Of a stretch of DNA of 64,000 nucleotides, positions 25,856 to 34,830 are shown one piece after another (the first letter of the stretch is position 1; the number at the start of each line of letters is the position of its first letter). Position numbers and translations under genes: made by a program. The notes beneath the pieces are model-generated. The model had not been told where the DNA came from. It did no database searches and was given only the letters and a program-made list of their open reading frames with translations. Where the stretch lies: contig CP046864.1 in assembly GCA_039640495.1 (NCBI GenBank), positions 806,001 through 870,000 of the forward strand, written 5' to 3'. The stretch is from Rhodobacteraceae bacterium IMCC1335. GTDB taxonomy: Bacteria; Pseudomonadota; Alphaproteobacteria; Rhodobacterales; Rhodobacteraceae.

Positions 25856-26689
25856 ATGGCTATTGTTTCAGCGAACTCAAGCATATCTCGTTATGGCCGA
25901 CCAGTGTTGGCCTGGGGTGTTGCGCTACTATTTTTCTTTCCGATCTTTTGGATGGTGTTGACCAGCTTTAAAACCGATGCCGATGCCGTTAAGCCGGAAT
26001 TCCTGATTTGGTTCAAGCCGACGTTGGATAACTATCTAAACTTGACCGAGAATTATGACTATTGGCGATTTGCAACAAATTCAGTCATAACTTCGGTCTG
26101 TGCTACTTTGTTTACGCTGGTGGTCGGTATACCCGCGGCTTATTCGATGGCTTTCAATCCAAGTCGTGCAACAAAAGATATTTTGATGTGGATGTTATCC
26201 ACAAAAATGCTGCCAGCTGCTGCAGTCTTGTACCCAATGATATTTTTGGCAAAAGGTATCGGTTTATATGATACGCACGTTCTGGTTATTACGGTCGTTA
26301 GTTTGATTAATCTTCCGATCGCGATTTGGATGTTGTTCACCTATTTCAAAGAAATCCCCAAAGATATCATCGAAGCGGGCAAAATGGATGGGGTAAGTAC
26401 CTGGGGCGAAGTCAAAGAAATCCTCATACCTCTCGCTTGGGGGGGCATAGCATCGACTGCTCTACTTATTTTTATTTTCTGCTGGAACGAAGCCTATTGG
26501 ACCGTACGGCTGACAACGATTGATGCAGCAACGCTTTCCAAACTCATCGAAGGCAATAGAGCGCCGGAAGGGCTTTTCTTTGGACGCTTATCCGCAGTGT
26601 CTACTGCTGCTGTTGGACCCATCGTCGTGTTGGGCTGGTTCTGCCAAAAACAACTTGTCCAAGGTTTGACCTTTGGCGCCGTGAAATAA
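25856..26689 (+). CDS. smoG: Polyol ABC transporter permease 2
   Basis: A 277-residue MalG-type permease. It begins with a hydrophobic segment (VLAWGVALLFFFPIFWMVLTS), has the EAA loop IIEAGKMDGVSTWGEVKEILIPL and ends WFCQKQLVQGLTFGAVK, the usual C-terminus of this family. It is followed by the ATPase gene 9 bases later. Gene order and sizes agree with the Rhodobacter smo operon. Confidence 0.88.
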   Translation: MAIVSANSSISRYGRPVLAWGVALLFFFPIFWMVLTSFKTDADAVKPEFLIWFKPTLDNYLNLTENYDYWRFATNSVITSVCATLFTLVVGIPAAYSMAFNPSRATKDILMWMLSTKMLPAAAVLYPMIFLAKGIGLYDTHVLVITVVSLINLPIAIWMLFTYFKEIPKDIIEAGKMDGVSTWGEVKEILIPLAWGGIASTALLIFIFCWNEAYWTVRLTTIDAATLSKLIEGNRAPEGLFFGRLSAVSTAAVGPIVVLGWFCQKQLVQGLTFGAVK

Positions 26690-26698
26690 GGAAAGATT

Positions 26699-27700
26699 AT
26701 GGGACGCATCGTACTTAACAATGTAACGAAAAGCTTTGGTGAGACGCAGGTTATTCCTTCTTTAGATCTAATCATTGAGGACGGTGAATTTACGGTCTTC
26801 GTAGGGCCATCAGGCTGCGGTAAATCTACGCTGCTTCGAATGATTGCTGGACTCGAGGAATTGACCTCGGGGCATATTGAAATCGACGGAGGCGATGTCA
26901 CTCAGGTTCCACCATCAAAGCGCGGCCTTGCCATGGTGTTCCAATCATATGCTTTGTATCCACATATGACTGTGCGCAAAAACATCGCGTTTCCTTTGCG
27001 CATGGAAGGTATGGATCAGTCGGAAATCGATAAAAAGGTTGGGGCTGCTGCCAGGTCATTGAATTTGACAGACTACCTTGATCGAAAACCTGCCGCGCTT
27101 TCTGGTGGTCAACGGCAGCGCGTAGCCATTGGACGCGCAATTGTGCGCAACCCTTCGGCTTTTCTATTCGACGAACCGCTGTCGAACCTTGATGCGGCAT
27201 TGCGGGTAGGAATGCGTCTTGAGATCAGTGAAATGCACGAAAGCATGAAAACAACGATGATTTACGTCACCCATGATCAGGTCGAAGCGATGACGATGGC
27301 TGACAAGATTGTTGTGCTTCAAGCGGGCGTGATTGAACAGGTTGGGACGCCTCTTGAACTCTACCACACACCAGGAAATGTGTTTGTAGCAGGGTTCATT
27401 GGGTCGCCACAGATGAATATCTTTTCGGGTTCTGAGGCCGAGAAACTTGGCGCACATACTGCTGGTGTACGACCCGAACATATCGACATCGATTTGTCGG
27501 ATGGTACTTGGAAAGGCACCGTCGGAGTGGCGGAGCATTTAGGTTCAGATACCTTTGTCCACGTTCACGATACAGGGCTTGGAGATTTAGTTACTGTTCG
27601 TATTGCGGGCGATGTTGCTGTTAAGCATGGCGATAACATTTATCTGACGCCACAAATGGACAAAATTCATAAATTTGATGAAAAAGGACTGCGCGTATGA
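26699..27700 (+). CDS. smoK: Polyol ABC transporter ATP-binding protein
   Basis: A 333-residue ATPase of the MalK/UgpC group. Walker [13 protein letters not shown]-loop [13 protein letters not shown], signature [14 protein letters not shown], Walker [13 protein letters not shown] and the switch His (VTHDQVEAM) are all present, followed by the C-terminal regulatory OB domain ([12 protein letters not shown]). It energises the two permeases before it. Its end overlaps the start of the dehydrogenase by 4 bases. Confidence 0.92.
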   Translation: MGRIVLNNVTKSFGETQVIPSLDLIIEDGEFTVFVGPSGCGKSTLLRMIAGLEELTSGHIEIDGGDVTQVPPSKRGLAMVFQSYALYPHMTVRKNIAFPLRMEGMDQSEIDKKVGAAARSLNLTDYLDRKPAALSGGQRQRVAIGRAIVRNPSAFLFDEPLSNLDAALRVGMRLEISEMHESMKTTMIYVTHDQVEAMTMADKIVVLQAGVIEQVGTPLELYHTPGNVFVAGFIGSPQMNIFSGSEAEKLGAHTAGVRPEHIDIDLSDGTWKGTVGVAEHLGSDTFVHVHDTGLGDLVTVRIAGDVAVKHGDNIYLTPQMDKIHKFDEKGLRV

Positions 27701-28473
27701 CGGGACGGCTCTCTGGAAAGGTAGCTTTGATTACAGGTGCCGCCCGCGGTATCGGGCGTGCCTTTGCCAAAGCTTATGTTCGAGAGGGTGCTAAAGTTGC
27801 GATTGGCGATGTAAACATTGAGCGTGCAAAAATAACTGCGCAGGAAATTGGCGGTTTAGTTGTCGCAATAGAAATGGATGTCACCTGTCAGGCAAGCATA
27901 GATGACGCTATCACAAATGTGGTATCGAAATTTGGCAGAATAGATATTCTAATCAACAACGCAGCTGTCTTTACGGCTGCTCCAATCACCGAAATAAATC
28001 GAACAGAATTTGAACGTACGTTTGAAATTAATGTTGCGGGAACTTTGTTCACTATGCAGGCGGTTGCTCGTCAGATGATCGAGCAAGGCCATGGTGGTAC
28101 GATCATAAATATGGCCAGTCAGGCTGGGCGTCGTGGCGAAGCACTGGTATCAGTTTATTGCGCTTCGAAGGCTGCAGTCATTAGCTTGACCCAATCTGCC
28201 GGGCTGAACCTAATTGAGCATGGTATTAACGTGAATGCTATTGCACCTGGTGTGGTTGACGGAGAACACTGGGATGACGTTGATACATATTTTGCGAAAT
28301 ATGAAGGCAAAGCGCTAGGGCAAAAGAAAGCCGAAGTCAGTAAAGCAGTCCCTTATGGGCGTATGGCAAATCCTGATGATTTGACTGGTATGGCCATTTT
28401 TCTAGCATCCGAAGATGCAAAATACATCGTTGCACAAACGTACAACGTGGATGGCGGAAATTGGATGAGTTGA
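27697..28473 (+). CDS. smoS: Sorbitol dehydrogenase, SDR family
   Basis: A 258-residue short-chain dehydrogenase. TGAARGIG is the cofactor motif, NNAA the structural motif, and the catalytic Ser, Tyr and Lys are in NMASQAG and YCASKAA. The segments [20 protein letters not shown] and [11 protein letters not shown] are distinctive for SmoS/polyol dehydrogenases of Rhodobacter, which oxidise D-glucitol to fructose and galactitol to tagatose. ATGA overlap with the ATPase gene indicates coupling. Confidence 0.9.
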   Translation: MTGRLSGKVALITGAARGIGRAFAKAYVREGAKVAIGDVNIERAKITAQEIGGLVVAIEMDVTCQASIDDAITNVVSKFGRIDILINNAAVFTAAPITEINRTEFERTFEINVAGTLFTMQAVARQMIEQGHGGTIINMASQAGRRGEALVSVYCASKAAVISLTQSAGLNLIEHGINVNAIAPGVVDGEHWDDVDTYFAKYEGKALGQKKAEVSKAVPYGRMANPDDLTGMAIFLASEDAKYIVAQTYNVDGGNWMS

Positions 28474-28502
28474 TGGACGATTTTGTACGGAGAACTAAAC
28501 TG

Positions 28503-29969
28503 ATGGAACTCAGCAACGGCACGCTGAATGAATTGCCACAGAATATTATCGTGCCCAACTATGATCGTTCTGCATTAAGGCCCGGCATCATTCATGTAGG
28601 TGTAGGTAACTTTCACCGCGCGCATCAGGCTTGGTATCTTCACCGATTAATGCAGGTCGGTGAGGCACATGACTGGGCGATAATTGGTGCAGGGGTACGT
28701 GATGCTGACGCAATAATGCGAGAAAAGCTGTTACGGCAGGATTGCCTTACAACCTTAATAGAACTCGATCCATCGTCTTCGTCTGTTGAGGTCGTTGGTT
28801 CAATGATTGACTATCTACCAATAGAAGAAAATAATAAATCTCTCATACTGCGTATGGCTCGAAGCGATATTCGTATTGTGGCTTTGACAGTGACCGAGGG
28901 TGGATACTTTATTGATCCAGCCACGAAATGCTTTGATGAAGATCATCCAGATATCGTGTTTGATGCTCGTAATCCAGATGCACCAAAAACCGTGTTTGGA
29001 GCAATCGCAGCTGCCCTGAAAATACGGCGAGATACGGGAGCTGGGCCGTTAACGGGACTTAGCTGCGATAACTTGCAAGGTAACGGTGACATATTACGCC
29101 AAGCAGTTGTGTCATTAGCACGAATGTTGGATGGGTCCTTGGCCAATTGGATAGACGTAAATTGTACTTTTCCTAATTCCATGGTCGATTGTATCGTGCC
29201 AGCTACGGGGCCTGAAGAAATAGCCATCGCTAACCAACACGGGGTTGATGATTGCGTCCCTGTTACTCATGAAAACTTTCGGCAGTGGGTGATCGAAGAT
29301 AATTTTTGTGCTGGCCGGCCCGATTGGCAAAAGGTGGGTGTTCAATTCGCAGATACTGTTCATGATTTTGAGATGATGAAAATTCGCATCTTGAATGGTG
29401 GGCATCAAGTTATCTCAGTGCCCGCAGAGGTGCTATCTGTAAGTACAATTGCAGACTGTATGGCACATGACTTAATAGGCCGCCTTTTCACAAAAGTTAC
29501 GCTCAATGAAATTGTACCGCACGTAAAGGCTGTGCCAGGGATGTCACCATTCGACTATGTAACGCTTATTCAAAGCAGGTTCGCAAACGGTAAAATCGAA
29601 GATACTACGCGTCGCGTGGCATTCGATGGGTCGTCACGACACCCTGGCTTCATTTTGCCGTCAATTCGTGATGGTCTAGAAGCGGGTACGTCTATTGAAG
29701 GATTGGCGCTGGTAGAGGCGACATGGGCAAGAATGTGCTTTGGTACACGGGCGGATGGAAGTTTGATAGACCCAAATGATCCAAATTGGAACGATCTGCA
29801 GACTAAAGCACAAGAAGCACGAAGCGATCCAAGAACTTGGTTAGATATGCAGCAAATTTATGGAACACTTCGTGATGAACCTAGATTTTCAAAAAGTTTC
29901 TCAAACTGGTTGAACATGATTTGGGATCAGGGCCTGGAGGCAACTATCCATACCTACCTAAAAACGTAA
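28503..29969 (+). CDS. mtlK: Mannitol 2-dehydrogenase
   Basis: A 488-residue long-chain polyol dehydrogenase oxidising mannitol to fructose. The motif IHVGVGNFHRAHQAWYL binds NAD; LSCDNLQGNG, NSMVDCIVPAT and the catalytic KIRILNGGHQ follow. The ATG at 28503 is preferred because GGAG stands 9 bases before it and homologues start there; in-frame ATGs at 28461 and 28473 would overlap or touch the upstream gene. It is the last gene of the polyol operon, and the island ends about 180 bases later. The related uxuB at 16805 has a different substrate context. Confidence 0.9.
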   Translation: MELSNGTLNELPQNIIVPNYDRSALRPGIIHVGVGNFHRAHQAWYLHRLMQVGEAHDWAIIGAGVRDADAIMREKLLRQDCLTTLIELDPSSSSVEVVGSMIDYLPIEENNKSLILRMARSDIRIVALTVTEGGYFIDPATKCFDEDHPDIVFDARNPDAPKTVFGAIAAALKIRRDTGAGPLTGLSCDNLQGNGDILRQAVVSLARMLDGSLANWIDVNCTFPNSMVDCIVPATGPEEIAIANQHGVDDCVPVTHENFRQWVIEDNFCAGRPDWQKVGVQFADTVHDFEMMKIRILNGGHQVISVPAEVLSVSTIADCMAHDLIGRLFTKVTLNEIVPHVKAVPGMSPFDYVTLIQSRFANGKIEDTTRRVAFDGSSRHPGFILPSIRDGLEAGTSIEGLALVEATWARMCFGTRADGSLIDPNDPNWNDLQTKAQEARSDPRTWLDMQQIYGTLRDEPRFSKSFSNWLNMIWDQGLEATIHTYLKT

Positions 29970-30151
29970 AGCTTGCATCATCATTAATAATAAAACGATA
30001 TTTCGAACAGTACAGTTGCTTTTCATGGCACCAATAGACAGATTTATATTACAGTAATAACAGGAACTCAAAAATCACCTAAAAGGCACTCATAAATCCG
30101 CCGAAACTCTGAAAAACTTGATAAAAACAATGTGTTGAGATTCACGTTTGT
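29970..30151. other. Right end of the tRNA-Leu island, no gene
   Basis: AT-rich, non-coding. It contains GGAACTCAA (30063-30071) and the looser GGCACTCAT (30085 region), like the probable integrase arm sites at 5965-5995. Confidence 0.5.
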
Positions 30152-30345
30152 TCCGGCCGTGGGTACCAGATTTAGGCAAGTTTTTCCTTTATAGTAAAGC
30201 ATACTTAGCCTAGGCTTCTAAAAAGGGAACTCAAATTGGGTCAAAAAGGAACTCAATGAGGTCAAAAACAGGCGGCTCGTAATGCAAAAAGAGGACAATG
30301 ATATCAGTGTAACCAATGAGGACACTGAGATCTTAAACTTGCCCC
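30152..30345 (+). repeat. Right 194-bp direct repeat (attR of island 1, left end of next element)
   Basis: The copy of 5891-6084: it begins with the last 17 bases of tRNA-Leu (TCCGGCCGTGGGTACCA) and runs through the arm sites to codon 21 of an integrase gene. The tRNA 5' part is absent, so this is not a tRNA gene. That it contains an integrase start shows that a second, related element once followed the first in tandem. Confidence 0.88.
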
Positions 30346-30458
30346 ATCTACTTTTGCCTGAAAAAACCCGGCGAACGCATTTTGTACTTGAATGGCGGAT
30401 ACCAATCGACATAATGTTCTACGCGTTGGAAGGGAATGAAGTAGCAAGAAAATCATAA
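30282..30458 (+). pseudogene. Integrase stub (first 21 codons) fused to foreign sequence
   Basis: The start MQKEDNDISVTNEDTEILNL is nearly identical to that of the integrase at 6021, then switches after NLP to an unrelated stretch (HLLLPEKTRRTHFVLEW and onward) and stops at 30456-30458. The deletion joined the integrase start to another frame without a stop, giving a 58-residue chimera. No catalytic part is left. Confidence 0.8.
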
Positions 30459-30534
30459 ACGATTTATCCTATTAAAACTGTGCAAGTGTTTAAATTTGCA
30501 TTCCAACTTATTAATTAAAAGCACTGAGCCAATT

Positions 30535-31383
30535 ATGCATGAAAAAAACTGTCACTTGGTTTCGTTCGCTAGCTCGGATATGATCAAATCATTGAATAGA
30601 TTAGAGAATCAAGCTTTAGCATTTGATCTTTTCGAGACACTCCATATGTATACGGAGGAAGATTTAGATCCAGCTTTTAGGAAACAATATTCTGATTTTA
30701 TGAAATATAAAACCAGAGGTTACGGATTTTGGCTTTGGAAGCCAACTATTATATTACAAGCTCTGGGTAAAATAGAACCAGAACATAATTTATTGTACAT
30801 TGATGCTGGTTGTCATTTAAACCTAAAAGGTAAAGCTCGGCTTTATGAATATTTTCAATCTCTACGACTTTCTCCGAGTGGAATATTAGCTTTTCAAAAC
30901 AAAGATCCTGTTGCTCCGTTGGATTATGATGGAAGAAAACTTTTGGATTTGCCAGAGGGCAATTGGACCAAAGGTGACCTTCTAGATTTTTTTGGCGTAA
31001 GAAATGACACTCAAATCACGCAAACCCAAACTATCGGTGCTGGGATTATTTTATTCAGGAAAACTCCCCAAGCAGAGCGGTTCCTCAAATCATGGGAAAT
31101 GCATATGCGTAATAACGTCTCATTGCTGGACAATAGCCCATCGGTTTCAGAAAATTTGTCTGGGTTTCGCGAACATAGACATGATCAGTCTTTTTTTTCG
31201 ATAATGGCTAAGATAGAGAAAATTCCAACGATTTCTGCTAGCGAGTATTGGTATCCAAGAGTTGACAGCTTCAAGCCAGATTGGGATGCTTTGTCCAATT
31301 TTCCCATTCACGCTAAGCGTGATAAAAACTTCAGTTACTTTAATAAAGTGTTAGTTAAGTTGCGAAAGTATTGGAAAAACTAA
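30535..31383 (+). CDS. Glycosyltransferase-like protein
   Basis: A protein of about 282 residues resembling polysaccharide-cluster glycosyltransferase-like proteins with a GT-A fold. The segments RGYGFWLWKPTIILQAL and NLLYIDAGCHLNL are typical, the Asp in YIDAGC taking the place of the DxD metal motif, and HRHDQSFFSIMAK follows near residue 235. I take ATG 30535; a TTG at 30496 in the same frame is possible. The acceptor is unknown. The AT-rich base use differs from the flanking chromosome and suggests transfer. No partner polysaccharide genes are nearby. Confidence 0.6.
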   Translation: MHEKNCHLVSFASSDMIKSLNRLENQALAFDLFETLHMYTEEDLDPAFRKQYSDFMKYKTRGYGFWLWKPTIILQALGKIEPEHNLLYIDAGCHLNLKGKARLYEYFQSLRLSPSGILAFQNKDPVAPLDYDGRKLLDLPEGNWTKGDLLDFFGVRNDTQITQTQTIGAGIILFRKTPQAERFLKSWEMHMRNNVSLLDNSPSVSENLSGFREHRHDQSFFSIMAKIEKIPTISASEYWYPRVDSFKPDWDALSNFPIHAKRDKNFSYFNKVLVKLRKYWKN

Positions 31384-31487
31384 ATTACCTAAATTTGAAT
31401 ATTTGAAATTCCTTTAATATTTGTGCGTTCTCGGTTAACCTCTTTACAATTTTATTGAGCAATTTCTGTCTTTTTGACGAGCTTGCA

Positions 31488-31865
31488 ATGTACGCGAGTG
31501 AATTGAACTTCTTTTGGCAGGAGAAAGAACAAGCTCAGTCACTTGCAGATACTGCTATTTTTGAGGGTGTGAAATCACTTTTGGCAGAGGACAAAATCAA
31601 AGATAAACAATTTGCTGCTGAGCTAGAACAGGACATCAATAAGGGCGAGGATAGCTTGCTCGCGCGGTTTATTTGGGCACAATCAGTTTCCAACGCGATG
31701 GATGCAGCAATTTCCTTCCTGGCGTGGAAACGTGCAAAGGAGCTAACGCAGTTAGAGGAGGATTTTAATGTTTGCCTCGACAAGTTTCGCGAGGCGAAAG
31801 AGCCAGAATTTTTCTGTATTTCAGAAGGTAATATGTCACTGATCAATTTTTCAGTGATGTCATAA
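31488..31865 (+). CDS. Hypothetical helical protein
   Basis: A protein of 125 residues (136 if TTG 31455 is used), rich in Glu, Lys and Ala and probably all-helical with coiled-coil tendency (FWQEKEQAQSLAD, then KELTQLEEDFNVCLDKFREAKE). No family is recognised. It stands 60-70 bases before the primase-helicase on the same strand and may be an accessory gene of that element. Shine-Dalgarno signals are weak for either start. Confidence 0.5.
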   Translation: MYASELNFFWQEKEQAQSLADTAIFEGVKSLLAEDKIKDKQFAAELEQDINKGEDSLLARFIWAQSVSNAMDAAISFLAWKRAKELTQLEEDFNVCLDKFREAKEPEFFCISEGNMSLINFSVMS

Positions 31866-31936
31866 ATCCCAATTAAATTTTTACAGCTTAATTAAGCCAG
31901 TGGTGCCCAATTGGGCATCACTGCATGAGGTTTTTT

Positions 31937-33706
31937 ATGAACGAAAATAAAAAAAATGATTTTGATTTTGATGAAACGGATTTCGAATTAGTAGATGAAG
32001 CAGACCTACCTGCCCCGAATAGATGGCAGACCTATGAACTTGACGTCGAGGAGCTAGACTGTGCTTCAGGGGTTTGTTGGCACCCAGCAACTGCAAACAA
32101 TTTGACGGCACCGATCAAGCCAAGTGCTGAACGGCGTCTGAATGTAATACGTCGAGAAGTCGCCAGTTGGTTCGTCCAGCTTGACGGCAAGTTTATTCCA
32201 ACAAATAACAAGGACGGTAGGCTTGGCATAGGCGAGATCGAAAAGATCTTGCCACAGATGCTAGCAGAGCGGTTTCCGGATAACGCGTTGGTTGAACGCA
32301 ATGCAGGTAAGCTTTCATTTGCAGCCATATTTGGCACGACCGCAGACTCAAGATCAGCATTCGGGGTTTATTCGGGAAAAGCATACCCGGCACCGGACAA
32401 TCCCTCATCAAGGCTATATCGCAATAGTATGTGGGATTTGAATACCTGGCGACGGCCTGCGTATCGGGGCTTGCGGCCCTCATTGGAGACGCCGTCAAAG
32501 TCATACGCCTTCGAGGCCATGCTTGAGTTTGCCATTCCCGATACGGCGCAGCGAATGATGCTGATGGATTGGATTGCTTGGAACCTGCAAAACGAAGGGA
32601 GCAAGCCCAACTGGGCAATCATGCTCTATTCGGAGGCAAAGGGCACAGGGAAATCAACAGTGGCTAAAGTCCTGACAGCGTTGTTTGGGCTAGAAAACAC
32701 AGCATCGACAAATGGTATCAAACCACTCACCCAGCGCTTTTCCGCAGATACTCTCGACCGCAAACTGGTGGTTGCCGAAGAGGTGCATATTTCCAGTCAC
32801 TCTGCTGAAGGGAATGCTCTCAAGGATCTGATCACCAACACGGTCGTATCTGTTGAACGCAAATATCAACCTATAGTGACAATTCCACAAACTTCCTGCT
32901 TTTTGTTCATGACAAACCATAAGCCACTGTGGCTCGAGGGCGGTGAGCGTCGCTATTACATCATCGATATGGATCACGACGGCCATGCTCAGGGCAGCAA
33001 GAATGAAGAGTTCTATGAGCTCGCCGCAGCAGTGAATGAACAGGTCAAGTACCCGCAGTTTGTCAGGGATCTGTACGAACGGCTGATGGCACGGAAACTA
33101 TCAGCGAAGTTCGATCCGAAGAATATGCGCTTCAATGATAATGCAACACCGATCATGCGTGAACTGCAGGTAAACTCCGGCAACGAAGGGGAACAGGTCC
33201 TAGTGGCAATTCTCGCCGAACATCACTGCTCAATCATCCTCAGCGAGGACTTTCCAGACCTGATTGCGCACCTAAGGCTCCGTAATGCGAACTCACTGCG
33301 CAATATGCTTGCGAAACTTGACTGGGAAGCTCGTCGTATTCGGTTCGGTGGAGCGCAGTATCGAGCATGGTGCAAGAAGGACCTGGAAATCGAAAATGGA
33401 CGGGTCAAACACGAATTGCTTGCCAACACATACACGCCAGAAGCTGCGCAAATTGGGTACGCTTGGTTTGATCTAGAGTTTTACGTCAACACGAGCTGGA
33501 AACGTATTCGTCAAGAGCGTCTGGTGAAAGGTCAACGGAAAACCATTGAGAACTATGCGGCAATCAGCGAGTCCGAATGGGAAAACTCCGAAGGTAAATA
33601 CGGGCCCTTTACGGATAGCACTACGCATCTTCGCCTGCAGGCTCGTACGCAAGATGAGTTGGAGGAGCTGATAGGCAGTAATACCGTCCATATGCTGCGG
33701 AAATAA
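31937..33706 (+). CDS. Primase-associated SF3-type helicase (phage/plasmid replication)
   Basis: A 589-residue protein with a superfamily 3 helicase core of the D5/P4-like, DUF5906 type: Walker A MLYSEAKGTGKSTVAKVL, Walker B LVVAEEVH, and the motif C region CFLFMTNHKPLW followed by GGERRYYIID. The N-terminal 120 residues and the C-terminal 200 lack clear motifs. Such proteins start replication of satellites, plasmids and integrated phage-like elements. I choose ATG 31937, which has GAGG six bases before it, over 31925. The HNH gene follows after 3 bases. It implies that the element can or could replicate. Confidence 0.82.
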   Translation: MNENKKNDFDFDETDFELVDEADLPAPNRWQTYELDVEELDCASGVCWHPATANNLTAPIKPSAERRLNVIRREVASWFVQLDGKFIPTNNKDGRLGIGEIEKILPQMLAERFPDNALVERNAGKLSFAAIFGTTADSRSAFGVYSGKAYPAPDNPSSRLYRNSMWDLNTWRRPAYRGLRPSLETPSKSYAFEAMLEFAIPDTAQRMMLMDWIAWNLQNEGSKPNWAIMLYSEAKGTGKSTVAKVLTALFGLENTASTNGIKPLTQRFSADTLDRKLVVAEEVHISSHSAEGNALKDLITNTVVSVERKYQPIVTIPQTSCFLFMTNHKPLWLEGGERRYYIIDMDHDGHAQGSKNEEFYELAAAVNEQVKYPQFVRDLYERLMARKLSAKFDPKNMRFNDNATPIMRELQVNSGNEGEQVLVAILAEHHCSIILSEDFPDLIAHLRLRNANSLRNMLAKLDWEARRIRFGGAQYRAWCKKDLEIENGRVKHELLANTYTPEAAQIGYAWFDLEFYVNTSWKRIRQERLVKGQRKTIENYAAISESEWENSEGKYGPFTDSTTHLRLQARTQDELEELIGSNTVHMLRK

Positions 33707-33709
33707 CAG

Positions 33710-34093
33710 ATGGAGTGGTTACCAGCCGATATGTCGGATACTTCAGCGGAATGGTGGTTAGATACGTTCGACAATCACGCCGAAGCGCTCGAGCAAAAGG
33801 TCCAGTCTTACCTATCGCAAGCAAGAGTGACATCGCAGGGCTGTCGAGAGCTTGGCACCCAACAGTGCCCGGCGCGTGTCCAATGGCGAGGGCAGCGCAT
33901 GCGAGTGTATCAGCTAATTGCTTGGGCGGAAGCTGGCCAAGTTCCGCTGCCAAAAACAGTCGTGCGTCATCTGTGCAATAACAGGGCATGTATCAACCAG
34001 CAGCACCTCGCCATCGGCACACTGGCGCAGAACCTGTTCGATCAACGGCAAAAGCGGTCCGACGAGATTAACCTAAACTGGACACATCGGTGA
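33710..34093 (+). CDS. HNH-type nuclease domain protein
   Basis: A 127-residue protein whose C-terminal half reads VVRHLCNNRACINQQHLAIGT, the zinc-binding HNH pattern of phage-associated endonucleases (His, Cys, Asn, Cys, His), ending with a GTLAQN helix. It lies 3 bases after the primase-helicase and ends before a strong terminator, so the two form one transcript. Phage HNH proteins assist packaging or homing; here the role is open. Confidence 0.78.
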   Translation: MEWLPADMSDTSAEWWLDTFDNHAEALEQKVQSYLSQARVTSQGCRELGTQQCPARVQWRGQRMRVYQLIAWAEAGQVPLPKTVVRHLCNNRACINQQHLAIGTLAQNLFDQRQKRSDEINLNWTHR

Positions 34094-34160
34094 AAGGTTT
34101 TACCGTCTCGTCGCCTCGCTGCCGCATGCAGGCTTAAAGCCCAATAAACCATCACAGTTG

Positions 34161-34195
34161 AGCCCTCATTGTCCAAGACAGTGGGGGCTTTTTTT
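34161..34195 (+). terminator. Strong terminator after primase-helicase and HNH genes
   Basis: A 13-bp stem (AGCCCTCATTGTC with GACAGTGGGGGCT, two G-T pairs) closes on a CAA loop and is followed by seven T. It stands 68 bases after the HNH gene. Confidence 0.88.
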
Positions 34196-34254
34196 ACGTC
34201 TCGTGGCAGCTATTACTGTCTCGCCCCCCTAAAACCGAGAAACCTTGAGCATCT

Positions 34255-34287
34255 ATGATGGTAACAAGAAAAGGAGATTACCATCAT
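34255..34287 (+). promoter_or_regulatory. Perfect hairpin enclosing ribosome binding site (copy B)
   Basis: Arms 34255-34264 and 34278-34287 are the same ten bases as in copy A, with AAGGAG in the loop and the start codon at the stem end. The surrounding sequence has drifted elsewhere, so the full conservation of this element is notable. Confidence 0.75.
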
Positions 34288-34516
34288 GCTTACGTTATTC
34301 ATGCTGCTCGCTGCTGCGGGCGGTATCCTTCGGCTTGCCCTGGCCTGGCTGTTAAAGCAGCGCTGGGGTGTGTCTATTGGTGTGCCTCAAGCCTTAGCCG
34401 GTGCTCTAGTGGTGCTGGCAGGACTGCCTGAGTTCATTAAGCCCATTCCCTTTCCAGTACCTCTGGGCCTGACCATTGGCCTGCTGCTTCCAGACCTTCT
34501 GCTGAGAAGGCGCTGA
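34286..34516 (+). CDS. Small two-segment membrane protein of module B
   Basis: A 76-residue hydrophobic protein nearly identical to that at 20154 (changes such as LFLLL to LFMLL, VLARL to ALAWL). Two membrane segments and a C-terminal Leu/Arg tail (PDLLLRRR) are kept. It is not recognised. It is encoded one base before the 68-residue gene. Confidence 0.7.
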   Translation: MLTLFMLLAAAGGILRLALAWLLKQRWGVSIGVPQALAGALVVLAGLPEFIKPIPFPVPLGLTIGLLLPDLLLRRR

Positions 34517-34517
34517 T

Positions 34518-34724
34518 ATGGGGCAGCTGGATATAAGACCAGGATGCATCGTGCTGATAGCAGGCTTTGATGACATCCCAGAGCATGAATTCCGCATAGA
34601 AGAAATCTATGAGGAGTTTGTCACAGGTATGGCTCTCTCCGGTCCCTTTGCAGGGGAATACGGAGAGCCAGACATTGAGATGATTGTGAAACTCATCTCT
34701 CAAGGAACAACAGCACAGAGATAA
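34518..34724 (+). CDS. 68-residue acidic protein of module B
   Basis: A copy of the protein at 20386, with substitutions such as Lys to Arg at residue 7 and Asp to Glu near residue 28. Acidic, soluble, of unknown function. Both small genes precede the recombinase in both copies, so the three probably work together or form one mobile unit. Confidence 0.68.
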   Translation: MGQLDIRPGCIVLIAGFDDIPEHEFRIEEIYEEFVTGMALSGPFAGEYGEPDIEMIVKLISQGTTAQR

Positions 34725-34830
34725 GCTTATTGCTTCAGGGAAGGGCTTAAACCCAGCCCTTCGTTGTTCTTACTTACAAAATCCCAACTCAACATCAAAA
34801 CCGGGGCAATTGCCCCAGTAAGGAGACAGT

